Assembly (NCBI GenBank): GCA_026125665.1
Contig: JAHCKS010000030.1
Location: forward strand, 1 to 54,043
DNA length: 54,043 nucleotides
Origin: Rubrivivax sp.
Lineage (GTDB): Bacteria > Pseudomonadota > Gammaproteobacteria > Burkholderiales > Burkholderiaceae_C
Reading direction: 5' to 3'
Part shown: piece after piece, positions 26,687 through 35,410 of the stretch
How the letters are laid out: the number at the start of each line of letters is the position of its first letter
Numbering within the stretch: the stretch's first letter is position 1
Notes under the pieces: generated by a model
Seen by the model: only the letters and a program-made list of their open reading frames with translations
Database searches by the model: none
Told to the model about the DNA's origin: nothing
Made by a program: the position numbers and the translations under genes

Positions 26687-28409
26687 CGGCGCGCCGGACA
26701 CCGGGCGCGCCGAGGCCGGTGCCGCGCGGGTGCCACCACACGCCGCGATCTGGCCGAAGCGGCTGCCGCGCCAGCTGACCATTCCCGAGACTTCACTCTG
26801 GTTCAACCTCGAGGTCAGCGCCCGCCGCTATCCCGGCAAGCCGGCGTATGTCTTCTTCGGCCGCCCGCTCACCTTCGCGCAGCTGCAGGCGCAGGCCGAG
26901 GCGCTGGCCGGCTGGCTGCAGGCGCACGGGTTGCAGCGCGGCGATCGTGTGCTGCTCTTCATGCAGAACTGCCCGCAGTTCGTCATCGCGTTGTACGCCG
27001 TGCAGCGGGCCGATGCGGTGGTGGTGCCGGTGAACCCGATGAACCGCGCCGACGAGTTCGGCCACTACATCGTCGACCCCGAGGCGCGTTTCGCCATCAC
27101 CAGCGTCGACCTGGCCGGCATCGTGGCCGAGGCCAGCGCGCGCCTGCCGCAGGAGCAGCAGTTGCGGCACATCGTCGCCACGCGCCTTTGCGACACCATG
27201 CCCGAGGTGCTCGACGACGCCGAGCGCCCGTCGCCCGCGATCCTCGAGTGGCTGCTCGCGGACCCGCCGCTGCCGCCACGGTGCACGCGCTGGGCGCAGG
27301 CGCTGGCTGCCGGCCATCGCCCGGCGGGACCGCCGCAGGCGCAGCCCGACGACCTGGCGCTGCTGCCCTACACCTCGGGCACCACCGGCCTGCCCAAGGG
27401 CTGCATGCACACGCACCGCACGCTGATGGCCAATGTCGTCGGTGGGGGCCTGTGGGGCTTCGCCAGCGCCGAAGCGGTGTCGCTCGCGGTGGTGCCGATG
27501 TTCCACATCACCGGCATGATGTACAGCGTGCTGGCCTGCATCTACATCGGCAGCACCGCGGTGCTGATGCCGCGCTGGGACCGCGAACTGGCCGGGCGCC
27601 TCATCTCGCGCCATCGCGTCACGCACTGGACCTGCATCCCGACGATGGTCATCGACCTGTTCGGCAGCCCGAACTACAGGAGCTTCGACCTCTCGAGCCT
27701 GCGCTACATCAGCGGCGGCGGCGCGGCGATGCCGCAGGCCGTGGCCGAGCGCCTGCGCGAGGAGTTCGGCCTCACGTTCTGCGAGGGATACGGCCTCACC
27801 GAGACGGCGGCGCCGAGCCACTCGAACCTGCCCGAGCGCGCCAAGCTGCAGTGCCTGGGCATCCCGATCTTCGGCGTCGACAGCCGCATCGTCGACCCGG
27901 ACACGCTGCGCGAGCTGCCGCCGGGTGAAGCGGGCGAGATCGTCACGCACGGGCCGATGGTCTTCAAGGGCTACTGGCGCCACCCCGAGGCGACGAAGGC
28001 GGCTTTCGTCGAGATCGACGGCAAGCCCTTCTTCCGCACCGGCGACCTCGGCCGCATGGACGAGGAAGGCTACTTCTTCATGACCGACCGCCTGAAGCGC
28101 ATGATCAACGCCAGCGGCTTCAAGGTCTGGCCGAGCGAGGTGGAGCTGCTGCTGTTCAAGTGCCCGTGGGTGCAGGAGGCCTGCGTCATCGGCACGAAGG
28201 ACGCGTACCGCGGTGAGACGGTGAAGGCGGTGATCGTGCCGCGCGCCGAGGCGCGCGGCCAGGTGCGCGCCGAGGACATCGTCGCCTGGGCGCGCGAGCA
28301 CATGGCCGCCTACAAGGTGCCGAAGATCGTCGAGTTCGCCGACGCGCTGCCCAAGAGTGGCAGCGGCAAGGTGATGTGGCGCGTGCTGCAGGAGCGCGAG
28401 CCGCGCTGA
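26673..28409 (+). CDS. Acyl-CoA synthetase (AMP-forming), long-chain fatty acid ligase type
   Basis: 578 residues from ATG 26673. It activates a carboxylic acid as acyl-AMP and then acyl-CoA. AMP-binding motif YTSGTTGLPKG is near 233-243, GYGLTETAAPSHSN near 371-384, and FFRTGDLGRMDEEGYFFMTDRLKRMINASGFKVWPSEVE carries the motor region; the C-terminal catalytic lysine is in LPKSGSGKVMWR. Chain-length preference cannot be read from sequence, though it resembles long-chain or medium-chain ligases. The chosen start lies inside the kinase gene (14-base overlap, different frame), which suggests translational coupling. Confidence 0.92.
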   Translation: MSPIDGAPDTGRAEAGAARVPPHAAIWPKRLPRQLTIPETSLWFNLEVSARRYPGKPAYVFFGRPLTFAQLQAQAEALAGWLQAHGLQRGDRVLLFMQNCPQFVIALYAVQRADAVVVPVNPMNRADEFGHYIVDPEARFAITSVDLAGIVAEASARLPQEQQLRHIVATRLCDTMPEVLDDAERPSPAILEWLLADPPLPPRCTRWAQALAAGHRPAGPPQAQPDDLALLPYTSGTTGLPKGCMHTHRTLMANVVGGGLWGFASAEAVSLAVVPMFHITGMMYSVLACIYIGSTAVLMPRWDRELAGRLISRHRVTHWTCIPTMVIDLFGSPNYRSFDLSSLRYISGGGAAMPQAVAERLREEFGLTFCEGYGLTETAAPSHSNLPERAKLQCLGIPIFGVDSRIVDPDTLRELPPGEAGEIVTHGPMVFKGYWRHPEATKAAFVEIDGKPFFRTGDLGRMDEEGYFFMTDRLKRMINASGFKVWPSEVELLLFKCPWVQEACVIGTKDAYRGETVKAVIVPRAEARGQVRAEDIVAWAREHMAAYKVPKIVEFADALPKSGSGKVMWRVLQEREPR

Positions 28410-28431
28410 ACGGCGCGACCGCCACTTGGCC

Positions 28432-28950
28432 TCAGCGCATCCGGCGGCCCGGCCTCGCGTCCAGCGCCTGCAGCGCGCGCTGCAGCGCACGCGCATCGTT
28501 GCTCGCACGGTGGCGTGTCACCGCGAGCTCGGTGAACGCCGCCTTGTGCACCTCGTCGAGCTGGCCGAGCAGCGTCTCGCCGAACAGGCTCGCCGCCGGC
28601 TCGAGGCGAAAGCTGCGCGGCAGTTGCGCCTCTTCGAACAGGCGCGCCAGCCACGCGTAGTCGTGGCCCCAGGCGTCGGAGTAGACGATCTCGTGGCCGA
28701 GCTCGGCATTCAACCGCTGCGCCGCGTCGCCCGGCGCATGGCCGTGCTGCGCCAGCGTCTCGCGGCTGATGCCGTGCACGCGTTCGGCCGCATCGTCCCA
28801 GTGCGTCCAGTGCGCCGGCGGCCGCACGAGCAGGCAGCCCGTGCGGCCGTCGGCCAGCGCCCAGCCGACCTCGATGGGGTAGCTCTGCCGACCGAAGCCC
28901 GACGCGTCGATGTCGATCACGCAGTGCAGCCGGCCGCTGGGGGTCGTCAT
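28432..28950 (-). CDS. RNase H-fold exonuclease-like protein (degenerate DEDDh)
   Basis: 172 residues from ATG 28950. The fold signatures of DnaQ-like 3'-5' exonucleases are visible. CVIDIDASGFG (about 10-20) stands where motif I usually reads DxE. HGISRETL follows, IVYSDAWGHDYAWLARL corresponds to motif II, and HRASNDARAL to motif III (His and Asp). With DxD rather than DxE in motif I, activity is uncertain. It is convergent with the ligase (22 bases apart) and divergent from the FAD oxidoreductase (47 bases between starts). Confidence 0.7.
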   Translation of the reverse strand: MTTPSGRLHCVIDIDASGFGRQSYPIEVGWALADGRTGCLLVRPPAHWTHWDDAAERVHGISRETLAQHGHAPGDAAQRLNAELGHEIVYSDAWGHDYAWLARLFEEAQLPRSFRLEPAASLFGETLLGQLDEVHKAAFTELAVTRHRASNDARALQRALQALDARPGRRMR

Positions 28951-28997
28951 CTGCGGCCTATTCTGTGCGAGCCCGGTGGCGTGGAACACTCGGGGAA

Positions 28998-30176
28998 ATG
29001 ACCGAGAGCTTCGATGTCGTCATCGTCGGTGGCGCCGTGGTCGGCAGCGCCGCCGCGTATTTCCTTGCCGAGGCGCTGCCGCCCGGTGCGCGAGTGCTCG
29101 TGCTCGAGGCCGACCCGAGTTACGCGCACTGCGCGACGACGCGTTCGCTGGCGTCGATCAGGCACCAGTTCAGCACGCCCGAGAACGTGCGCATGTCGAT
29201 GTTCGGCACGGCCTTCCTGCGCGAGGCGCCGCGGCGGCTGGCCGTGAACGGCGAGGCACCGCTCATCGGCTTCGTCGAGGCGGGCTATCTGTTCCTCGCC
29301 AGCGAGGCAGGCTGGCCGACCCTCGAACGCAACCACGCGGTGCAGCGGGCCGAGGGCGCCGAGGTGGTGCTGCTGCGCCGCGATGCGCTGGCGGCGCGCT
29401 TCCCGTGGCTCGCCACGCGGGACCTGGCCGGCGGATCGCTCGGCCTGGCCGGCGAAGGGTGGCTCGACGCCCACGGGCTGATGCAGGGCCTGCAGCGCAA
29501 GGCGAAGGCGCTCGGCGTCACGTGGCGGCATGCGCGAGTCGACGCGCTCGTGCGCGTGGGCTCGCGCATCGTTGCGGTGCACATGGCCGACGGCCACCTC
29601 GTCGCCTGCGGCACGGTCATCAACGCTGCCGGCACCGGCGCAGCGGCGCTGGCACGCACGGCCGGCATCGAGCTGCCGGTGCAGGCGCGCAAGCGCTGCG
29701 TCTTCCACTTCCGAAGTCCCGAAGCGGCGCGCGGCTGCCCGCTCGTCATCGATCCGTGCGGGCTGTACTTCCGGCCCGAGGGGCAGGGCTTCCTCTGCGG
29801 CATCGCCCCGGCCGAGGCCGAGGACCGGGAGAGCAACGACTTCGACGTCCCCGCGCGCTGGTTCGAGGAGCGCCTTTGGCCGCTGCTGGCGCACCGCGTA
29901 CCCGGCTTCGAGGCGGCACGCGTGCTCTCGTCGTGGGCCGGCCACTACGACGTCAACCTGTTCGACCACAACGTCATCCTGGGCGCGCACCCCGGAGTCG
30001 ACAACCTGCTTTTCGCCAACGGCTTCAGCGGGCACGGCCTGCAGCAGGCGCCGGCCGTGGGCCGCGCGCTGGCCGAGCTCGTCGCGCACGGCGGCTTCCG
30101 CACGCTCGACCTGCGTGCGCTCGGCTGGCAGCGGGTGCTCGAGCAGCGGCCGCTGCGTGAACTGAACGTCGTCTGA
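28998..30176 (+). CDS. FAD-dependent oxidoreductase (DAO/glycine-oxidase-like family)
   Basis: 392 residues. The N-terminal dinucleotide-binding motif is VVIVGGAVVGSAAAYFLAE (about 7-25), followed by LEADPSYAHCATTRSLASIRHQFS, the FAD contact region of the DAO family. The C-terminal part has GHYDVNLFDHNVILGAH and LLFANGFSGHGLQQAPAVGRALAELV, close to FOXRED1-like and sarcosine-oxidase-like proteins. The substrate is probably an amine or amino acid, but no neighbour indicates which. The start ATG 28998 follows a GGGG Shine-Dalgarno-like run. Convergent with the SDR gene. Confidence 0.88.
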   Translation: MTESFDVVIVGGAVVGSAAAYFLAEALPPGARVLVLEADPSYAHCATTRSLASIRHQFSTPENVRMSMFGTAFLREAPRRLAVNGEAPLIGFVEAGYLFLASEAGWPTLERNHAVQRAEGAEVVLLRRDALAARFPWLATRDLAGGSLGLAGEGWLDAHGLMQGLQRKAKALGVTWRHARVDALVRVGSRIVAVHMADGHLVACGTVINAAGTGAAALARTAGIELPVQARKRCVFHFRSPEAARGCPLVIDPCGLYFRPEGQGFLCGIAPAEAEDRESNDFDVPARWFEERLWPLLAHRVPGFEAARVLSSWAGHYDVNLFDHNVILGAHPGVDNLLFANGFSGHGLQQAPAVGRALAELVAHGGFRTLDLRALGWQRVLEQRPLRELNVV

Positions 30177-30192
30177 GGCCGGGCGCGCCGGG

Positions 30193-30969
30193 CTACACCA
30201 CCACTGTCGCCGCGCCGCCGTCGAGGCGCAGATCCTGCCCGGTGATGAAGCCGGCATTGGCGCTGCACAGGAAGGCGCAGGCGGCGCCGAACTCTTCCGG
30301 CCGGCCGAGCCGGCGTGCCGGCAGCGAGTCGGCCAGGCGCTGGCGCGCCTGGTCGCGCGTCAGGCCGAGCTCGGCCATCATGCGCCGCGCCAGGAACTCC
30401 TGGCGCGCGGTGTCGAAGCGTTCGGGCTGCAGGTTGTTGATGGTGACGTTGTCGGCCGCGGCCTCGCGCGCCAGCGCCTTGCCGGCCGCGGCGAGGCCGG
30501 CTCGCGCCGCGCTCGTCAGCACGAAGGCACCGTTGTGCGCACGCAGGCTGTTGGCGACGTTGACGATGCGCCCGAAACGCCGCTCGCGCATGCCGGGCAG
30601 CACGGCACGCATCAGCAGCACCGCGGCGACGAAGTAGGACTCGAACGCCGCCGCGAGGCCGTTGCGGTCCCAGTCCGCCGCCTGACCCGGGGCGGGCCCC
30701 GGGTGGTTGGTGACGAGGATGTCGGGCGCCGGGCAGGCGGCGAGCAGCGCCTCGCGGCCGCCTTCGGTGTTCAGGTCGGCCTGCACCATGTGCACCCGGC
30801 CGTGGGTGGCCCGTCGGATCTGCTCGGCGGCGCTGGCCAGCCGCGCTGCGTTGCGGCCGTTGATCCAGACCTCGCAGCCTTCGTCGGCCAGCGCCAGCGC
30901 ACAGGCATGGCCGAGCCCTTGCGTCGAGGCACACACGAGCGCCCTGCGGCCGTTGATGCCCAGCTCCAT
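30193..30969 (-). CDS. Atypical short-chain dehydrogenase/reductase (catalytic YxxxK not conserved)
   Basis: 258 residues. A Rossmann N-terminus (RRALVCASTQGLGHACALALADEGCEVWINGR), DILVTNHPGP in place of the usual NNAG, and a C-terminal TGQDLRLDGGAATVVV place it in the classical SDR superfamily, near 3-oxoacyl-reductase-like proteins. At the active site the usual YxxxK is replaced: LTSAARAGL aligns with YSASKAGL. Tyr becomes Thr and Lys becomes Arg. A related SDR subgroup known to me shares the SxxxR form. Catalysis by the standard mechanism is therefore doubtful. Divergent from pepA across 243 bases. Confidence 0.85.
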   Translation of the reverse strand: MELGINGRRALVCASTQGLGHACALALADEGCEVWINGRNAARLASAAEQIRRATHGRVHMVQADLNTEGGREALLAACPAPDILVTNHPGPAPGQAADWDRNGLAAAFESYFVAAVLLMRAVLPGMRERRFGRIVNVANSLRAHNGAFVLTSAARAGLAAAGKALAREAAADNVTINNLQPERFDTARQEFLARRMMAELGLTRDQARQRLADSLPARRLGRPEEFGAACAFLCSANAGFITGQDLRLDGGAATVVV

Positions 30970-31212
30970 GCCCCGAATCGCCTCCCTGCGCGTTGTCCCG
31001 TCGTCGCCCGGGCATCATGCCTGCGATCGATGCCACCTTCCGGCGGAGCGCCGCAGCGCGGTGATGCATTTGCACGCGGCGGCGCGCACGGGTCGCGGCC
31101 GCGCCGCCGGCCCAGACCTGTGGCCGGGCTGCGCCAGAAACGGCTCGCATCGCTGTGGCAGCATGGAATGCCCAAGCCGTCACGCCGACGGACTCCACCG
31201 ACGACGCCCGAG

Positions 31213-32595
31213 ATGACCGTTCAACTCCAGTCCCGACCCGCGCGCGGCAGCGTACCGATCCACCTGACCACCAGCACGACCTGGGACGACCACGCGCGAA
31301 CGCTGGCGCCCGAAGTGCGACGCTGGCTGGTGGCGACCGGCTTTGCCGGCCGGGCGAACAGCCACGCGCTCGTGCCGGGACCCGCCGGCACGCTCGCCAG
31401 CGTCTGGGCCGGGGTGCGCGACGTCGCCGATCCCTGGCTGCTGGCCGCATTGCCCAAGGCACTGCCGACAGGCGACTACCACCTCGGCGGTGACACCGGG
31501 CTCGCCGGTGACGAGCCGGCGGCGGCGCTGTCGTGGCAACTGGGCAGCTATGCCTTCGATCTGTACAAGGCGCGCCCGCGCGAGCCGGCGCGGCTCACGC
31601 TGGCGGCGACGGCCGGCTCGCGGCGCAGCCTGCTGCTGGCCGAGGTCATCGCCGCCACGCGCGACCTCGTCAACACGCCGGCCGAGCACATGGGGCCGGC
31701 CGAGCTGGCCGCTGCCGTGCGCCTGGCTGCCCGACCGCACAAGGCCAAGGTGCGGGAGATCGTCGGCGACGAGCTGCTCGCCAAGGGCTTCCCGGCCGTG
31801 CACGCGGTGGGCCGCGCGGCGGCAAGAGCGCCGCGCCTCGTCGAGCTGACCTGGGGCCGCGCGCGCGATCCCCTGGTCGCCATCGTCGGCAAGGGTGTGT
31901 GCTTCGACAGCGGCGGCCTGGACATCAAGTCCGCCGATGGCATGCGGCTGATGAAGAAGGACATGGGTGGCGCCGCGCACGCGCTGGCGCTGGCGCAGCT
32001 CGTCATGGCGCTGGCACTGCCGGTGCGGCTGCAGCTGCTGATCCCGGCGGTGGAGAACGCCATCGCCGGCAACGCCTTCCGGCCCGGCGACATCTTCAAG
32101 ACCCGCGCCGGGCTGCAGATCGAAGTCGGCAACACCGATGCGGAGGGGCGCGTGATCCTCTGCGACGCGCTCGCCTACGCAGCCGAGGGCCAGCCCGACC
32201 TCGTGATCGACCTGGCCACGCTCACCGGTGCGGCGCGCACGGCGCTCGGGCCGGCGCTGCCGGCGCTCTTCTGCCGCGACTTGGGCATGGCGCGCGACAT
32301 CGTCGACCTCGGGCTCGCGCAGCGCGACCCGCTGTGGCACATGCCGCTGTGGCGCGACTACCACCCGCTGATCGAGAGCGAGATCGCCGACATCGTCAAC
32401 ACCGGCAAGGGGCCGATGGCCGGCGCAATCACCGCCGCGCTGTTCCTCGAGGACTTCGTTCCGGCCAAGCTGCCGTGGCTGCACATCGACCTGTTCGCGT
32501 GGAACGACAGCGCGAAGCCGGGCCGGCCGGTGGGCGGCGAGGCGCAGGCGCTGCGCACGCTGCTCGCGTGGCTGGAGAGGCGCTACGCGAAGTGA
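31213..32595 (+). CDS. Leucyl aminopeptidase family protein (M17)
   Basis: Cytoplasmic two-metal aminopeptidase of 460 residues. Metal and catalytic residues are visible in VGKGVCFDSGGLDIKSADGMRLMKKDMGGAA (about 224-254) and NTDAEGRVILCDAL (about 307-320). The N-terminal domain is short (about 130 residues), so it looks like the PepB-like subgroup more than full PepA. ATG 31213 is preferred; an ATG at 31168 would add 15 basic residues. Expected role is peptide turnover. A very small frame starts inside its stop codon. Confidence 0.9.
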   Translation: MTVQLQSRPARGSVPIHLTTSTTWDDHARTLAPEVRRWLVATGFAGRANSHALVPGPAGTLASVWAGVRDVADPWLLAALPKALPTGDYHLGGDTGLAGDEPAAALSWQLGSYAFDLYKARPREPARLTLAATAGSRRSLLLAEVIAATRDLVNTPAEHMGPAELAAAVRLAARPHKAKVREIVGDELLAKGFPAVHAVGRAAARAPRLVELTWGRARDPLVAIVGKGVCFDSGGLDIKSADGMRLMKKDMGGAAHALALAQLVMALALPVRLQLLIPAVENAIAGNAFRPGDIFKTRAGLQIEVGNTDAEGRVILCDALAYAAEGQPDLVIDLATLTGAARTALGPALPALFCRDLGMARDIVDLGLAQRDPLWHMPLWRDYHPLIESEIADIVNTGKGPMAGAITAALFLEDFVPAKLPWLHIDLFAWNDSAKPGRPVGGEAQALRTLLAWLERRYAK

Positions 32596-32693
32596 TGGAC
32601 GCGCCGGCAGCGGCGCGGCGCGTGAACTGGGGCCGCAAACCGGGCCTCTTCCGCTGTCCGCGATGCGGCCCCGGCTGGCAAAGTCACGTCTGA
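32595..32693 (+). CDS. Candidate tiny ORF with CPRCG motif
   Basis: 32 residues, beginning MDAPAAARRVNWGRKPG and containing FRCPRCGPGW. The ATG overlaps the last base of the aminopeptidase stop (TGATG), a coupling arrangement. Small bacterial proteins with a CPxCG knuckle are known, but those usually have two such pairs and this has only one. It could be noise. There is no independent Shine-Dalgarno beyond the end of pepA. Confidence 0.25.
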   Translation: MDAPAAARRVNWGRKPGLFRCPRCGPGWQSHV

Positions 32694-32891
32694 CGACAGG
32701 CGAGAACCGACCGCACCACTGGGCGGAGTACCGGAACCCGTGCCCGGCGCCTGCTCTTCATCCTGCTCTTCACCTTGCCGCGCCCGCGGCAGCGCGCGAC
32801 CTCGGTCAGCGCCACACTTGACGGCCGGCTTGGAATGCGGCGCGATCGGTGCGATCGGCGCTTTGGCGCCTGAGCCTCGGCGCCTCGCGGC

Positions 32892-33614
32892 TCAGCGTGT
32901 CGGCGTCCGACGCAGCGCGCGAATCATCGCCTCGTCCAACGCGGCTTGCTCGCAACGGCGCAGCGCGGTGTCGCACAGCGTCACCGCGCCCGCCGTCCAG
33001 AGCACGCGACCGCGCGCCGCCGCAGCCTGCGTGAGCTGCCATTCTTCGTCGTGGACCGGTGGCGCCTCCACAGGGGCCCAGCGCCCGCGGGCGGCGGCCG
33101 CCATCTCGGCCAGCCACGGGGTTGCGTCCGCCGCCTGTTCTCCGGTGATGGGCACGAGGCGCCAGCCGCCGGACTCGGCCGCCGCGAGCCACTGATCGAC
33201 GATGCGGCGGGCGGCGAGCCCGGCCAGCCCGGCCGGCCCGGTGCTCGACGGGCCCGCCGGGAAGGGCGTCGGCGTCTGCGAGGCTTCGCGACGTGCGCCC
33301 TCGGATGCGCGGGCGCGTGACGCGGGGGCCACCGCGTCGGGCGCGGCCGCAGGAGCCGGCAGGGCCGGCGCGGCCTGCGGCGCCGCGGGGGCAGCACGCA
33401 GCCTCGCAGCGGGTGCAGGCGAAGTCGCACCGGTTGGGGCGCGCGCTTGGCGCGTCTGCTCGCTGCGCGCCGCCTCGGATCGCCGGGCAGCGGCTCGCTC
33501 GGCAGCCGCCCGACCGGCCGCTTCGCCTTCGGTCGCGTCCAGCGCCTGGTCACTGCGCCGCTCGAGCATCGCCTCGCCACCCGCGGGGGCGCGCGCGCCA
33601 GCCGGCGTGGGCAC
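32892..33614 (-). pseudogene. C-terminal fragment of a split anti-sigma-like gene
   Basis: Up to 240 residues from a possible GTG at 33614. An Ala/Pro/Glu-rich linker is followed by a conserved-looking C-terminal region (from about 135): RRIVDQWLAAAESGGWRLVP, WQLTQAAAARGRVLWTAGAVTLC. The same frame upstream of 33614 reads protein-like Ala/Pro linker but is interrupted by TGA stops at 33681-33683 and 33756-33758. The N-terminal half lies in another frame (33911-34393). In relatives known to me, one protein next to an ECF sigma has an N-terminal helix and a C-terminal domain like this, so I read it as one broken gene. Two separate short genes or sequencing errors are alternatives. Confidence 0.55.
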
Positions 33615-33910
33615 GCCGTCACGCGCTGCCCCCGCGGCGTTGCCTGCGGTTTGTGCCGCCGCCGCGCGCCGGCGGCGCGGTCAGCTGGCCGGGGGCGCGA
33701 CCGGGGCGGTGGCTGGTGCGGCGGCGTCGCCAGGCCCGTCGTTCCGGCGCGGGCATCACCCCGCCCGCGCCGCCTCGGCAGCCGGGGCATCAGGTGCTGC
33801 GCGCCGGCCGAGCTGGCCTGTGGGCTGTGGGTTCGGCCGCGGAGCCGCAGTGATTCGCCAGCGGCGCCGGCGCCGGCGCCTGCGGTCGGCGGCGGGGTCA
33901 TCCGCCGGCG

Positions 33911-34393
33911 TTATGGTGAGGCCGACGCAGCGCCCGCCCGCTCGGCACCGCAGATCGTCGCCGCCGCCGGGGCCGATTGGGGCCGCCGGGGTGTGGCCGT
34001 GTCAGACGCCGAGTCGCGCGGGCGCGCCGGCTCGGCCTCACGCGCCGTCACGGCTTCCGCCGGCGCGGCGTCGCGGTGGCGGGTATCGCCCGCTCGTGGA
34101 CGCAGGTCGGGCGCCTGGGGCTGCTCGTCGCGCCCCACCCACAGCACCGTCGCCGCCAGCACGGCCGCGGCCGCCGTGCCGGCACCGCCCAGGCGCCAGG
34201 GGCTGGTGTCGAAGTCGAGCCGCCACCACGCCCGGCGGCGTTCGCCTTGCTGCGCGAGCGAACCGGCGCGACGGTGCGCCGCGGCCAGGATGCGCGCGCG
34301 CAGCAGCGGCGGCGCATTCTGGTCGGCGTCGGGCGCGTGCCGCAGCGCCGCCTGCAGCCGCGGGTCGCGCTCGAGATCGTGGTCGCGACTCAC
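33911..34393 (-). pseudogene. N-terminal fragment of a split anti-sigma-like membrane protein
   Basis: 160 residues from GTG 34393: MSRDHDLERDPRLQAALRHAPDA then LLRARILAAAH, a charged amphipathic N-terminus like anti-sigma cytoplasmic regions. One membrane helix follows at about residues 69-85 (LGGAGTAAAAVLAATVLWVG), then a periplasmic Ala/Pro/Arg-rich linker that ends abruptly at TAA 33911. The next block of the presumed protein lies in a different frame (32892-33614). It starts 163 bases after the sigma factor stop, on the same strand. As it stands it could still anchor and hold a sigma factor, but it has lost its outer domain. No zinc-type HxxxCxxC anti-sigma motif is seen. Confidence 0.55.
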
Positions 34394-34556
34394 GCAGCCC
34401 CCCGTTGCGGTCGGCCCGGCGGCGCGCCGAGTGCGTCAAGCCGCCGCGCGCTCCTGCAAGCAAGCTGGCCTCGGCGCTTCGCGTCGCCGCGCCGCCGAGG
34501 GCGCCGGGCTTCTCGCGCCACGAGGCGCAGCGACCGATTTGGGCCGGTACGGCGCC

Positions 34557-35183
34557 TCACGACTTCACCTCCACCGGCAGGTACGCGCCCATGCAGGTGC
34601 GCAGCTTGGCCATCGCGTAGCGCAGCCGGGTCTTCGCCGTCTCGAAGCCCACCTCGAGCGCACGCGCCATCTCCTCGACCGCCAGGCCGTCGTCGTGGTG
34701 CAGCAGGAAGGCGGTGCGCTGCGGCAGCGGCAGGCCTTCGAGGCAGTCGAGCAGGCGCTGGCCGGCGCGGCGCCAGAAGAGGCGGTCGTCGGCCGCCGGG
34801 TCGGCGGCGATCGGCGCATCGGGCCAGCCCGACCACGCGGCCCCGGCCGGCTCGAACGGACCCGCGGCACGGTCGTCGTCGTCGCAGTCGAGTTGCACCT
34901 CGCGGCCGCTCTTGCGCAGGCAGTCGATGGCGCGGTGGTGGGCGATCGTGAAGAGCCAGGTGCGGAAGGCCGCGCCCTGCGGTGCCCACGCGGCGCGCGC
35001 CTCGATGGCGCGCATCCATGTGTCCTGGAACACCTCGTCCACCTGCGCCGCCGCCCCCTGGCCCAGCAACCGACGCACGAAGCGGTAGAGCGCCTGTTCG
35101 TGCCGCGCATACAGGCGCTCGAAGGCATGGCCGTCACCGCCGGCAAAGGCGCGCATGAGCTCGTCGTCGCTCGGTTGGTGCAT
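34557..35183 (-). CDS. ECF-type RNA polymerase sigma factor
   Basis: 208 residues. Region 2: RAFAGGDGHAFERLYARHEQALYRFVRRLLG and DEVFQDTWMRAIEA, then FRTWLFTIAHHRAIDCLRK. Region 4: LEGLPLPQRTAFLLHHDDGLAVEEMARALEVGFETAKTRLRYAMAKLR. A long acidic linker (DCDDDDRAAGPFEPAG) separates the two. The start MHQPSDDELM fits the family. Divergent from the VWA protein across 227 bases, and followed by the anti-sigma-like fragment. It probably controls its own operon and the VWA gene, as is usual for ECF factors, but the stimulus is unknown. Confidence 0.93.
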   Translation of the reverse strand: MHQPSDDELMRAFAGGDGHAFERLYARHEQALYRFVRRLLGQGAAAQVDEVFQDTWMRAIEARAAWAPQGAAFRTWLFTIAHHRAIDCLRKSGREVQLDCDDDDRAAGPFEPAGAAWSGWPDAPIAADPAADDRLFWRRAGQRLLDCLEGLPLPQRTAFLLHHDDGLAVEEMARALEVGFETAKTRLRYAMAKLRTCMGAYLPVEVKS

Positions 35184-35236
35184 GGGCGTGGGGCCGGCAG
35201 TGTGCCACCGGGTTTGTACGGCGCTGCGCGGTGAAC

Positions 35237-35317
35237 GGGGTGAAACGTGCTGGGGCCGCCCGATGCGCGCCGGCTGCCCCGGGGCCCGCAGCGCGTTGCC
35301 GCGGCGACGTTCACCCC
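35237..35317. promoter_or_regulatory. Spaced inverted repeat in the sigma/VWA divergent region
   Basis: GGGGTGAAACGT at 35237-35248 and ACGTTCACCCC at 35307-35317 are inverted copies apart from one extra A. A further GTGAACG lies at 35231-35237. Being in the divergent spacer, these may be recognition elements for the ECF sigma or another regulator on both sides. No spacing to a second element could be fixed. Confidence 0.3.
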
Positions 35318-35410
35318 ATCGGTCGCGACCGGCCGTATCAGCCAGCGCGGGCGGCTCCTGCGCGAGCGGCCCCGAACACCGACCAGCCCGACCAGCCGAG
35401 GAACCCAGAC

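Noticed and set aside
33202-34620. 472-codon plus-strand frame opposite the anti-sigma fragments
   Set aside because: Its open length comes from GC bias; the translation is Ala/Arg/Pro-rich with no fold signature. The minus strand has the sigma-linked protein signals.
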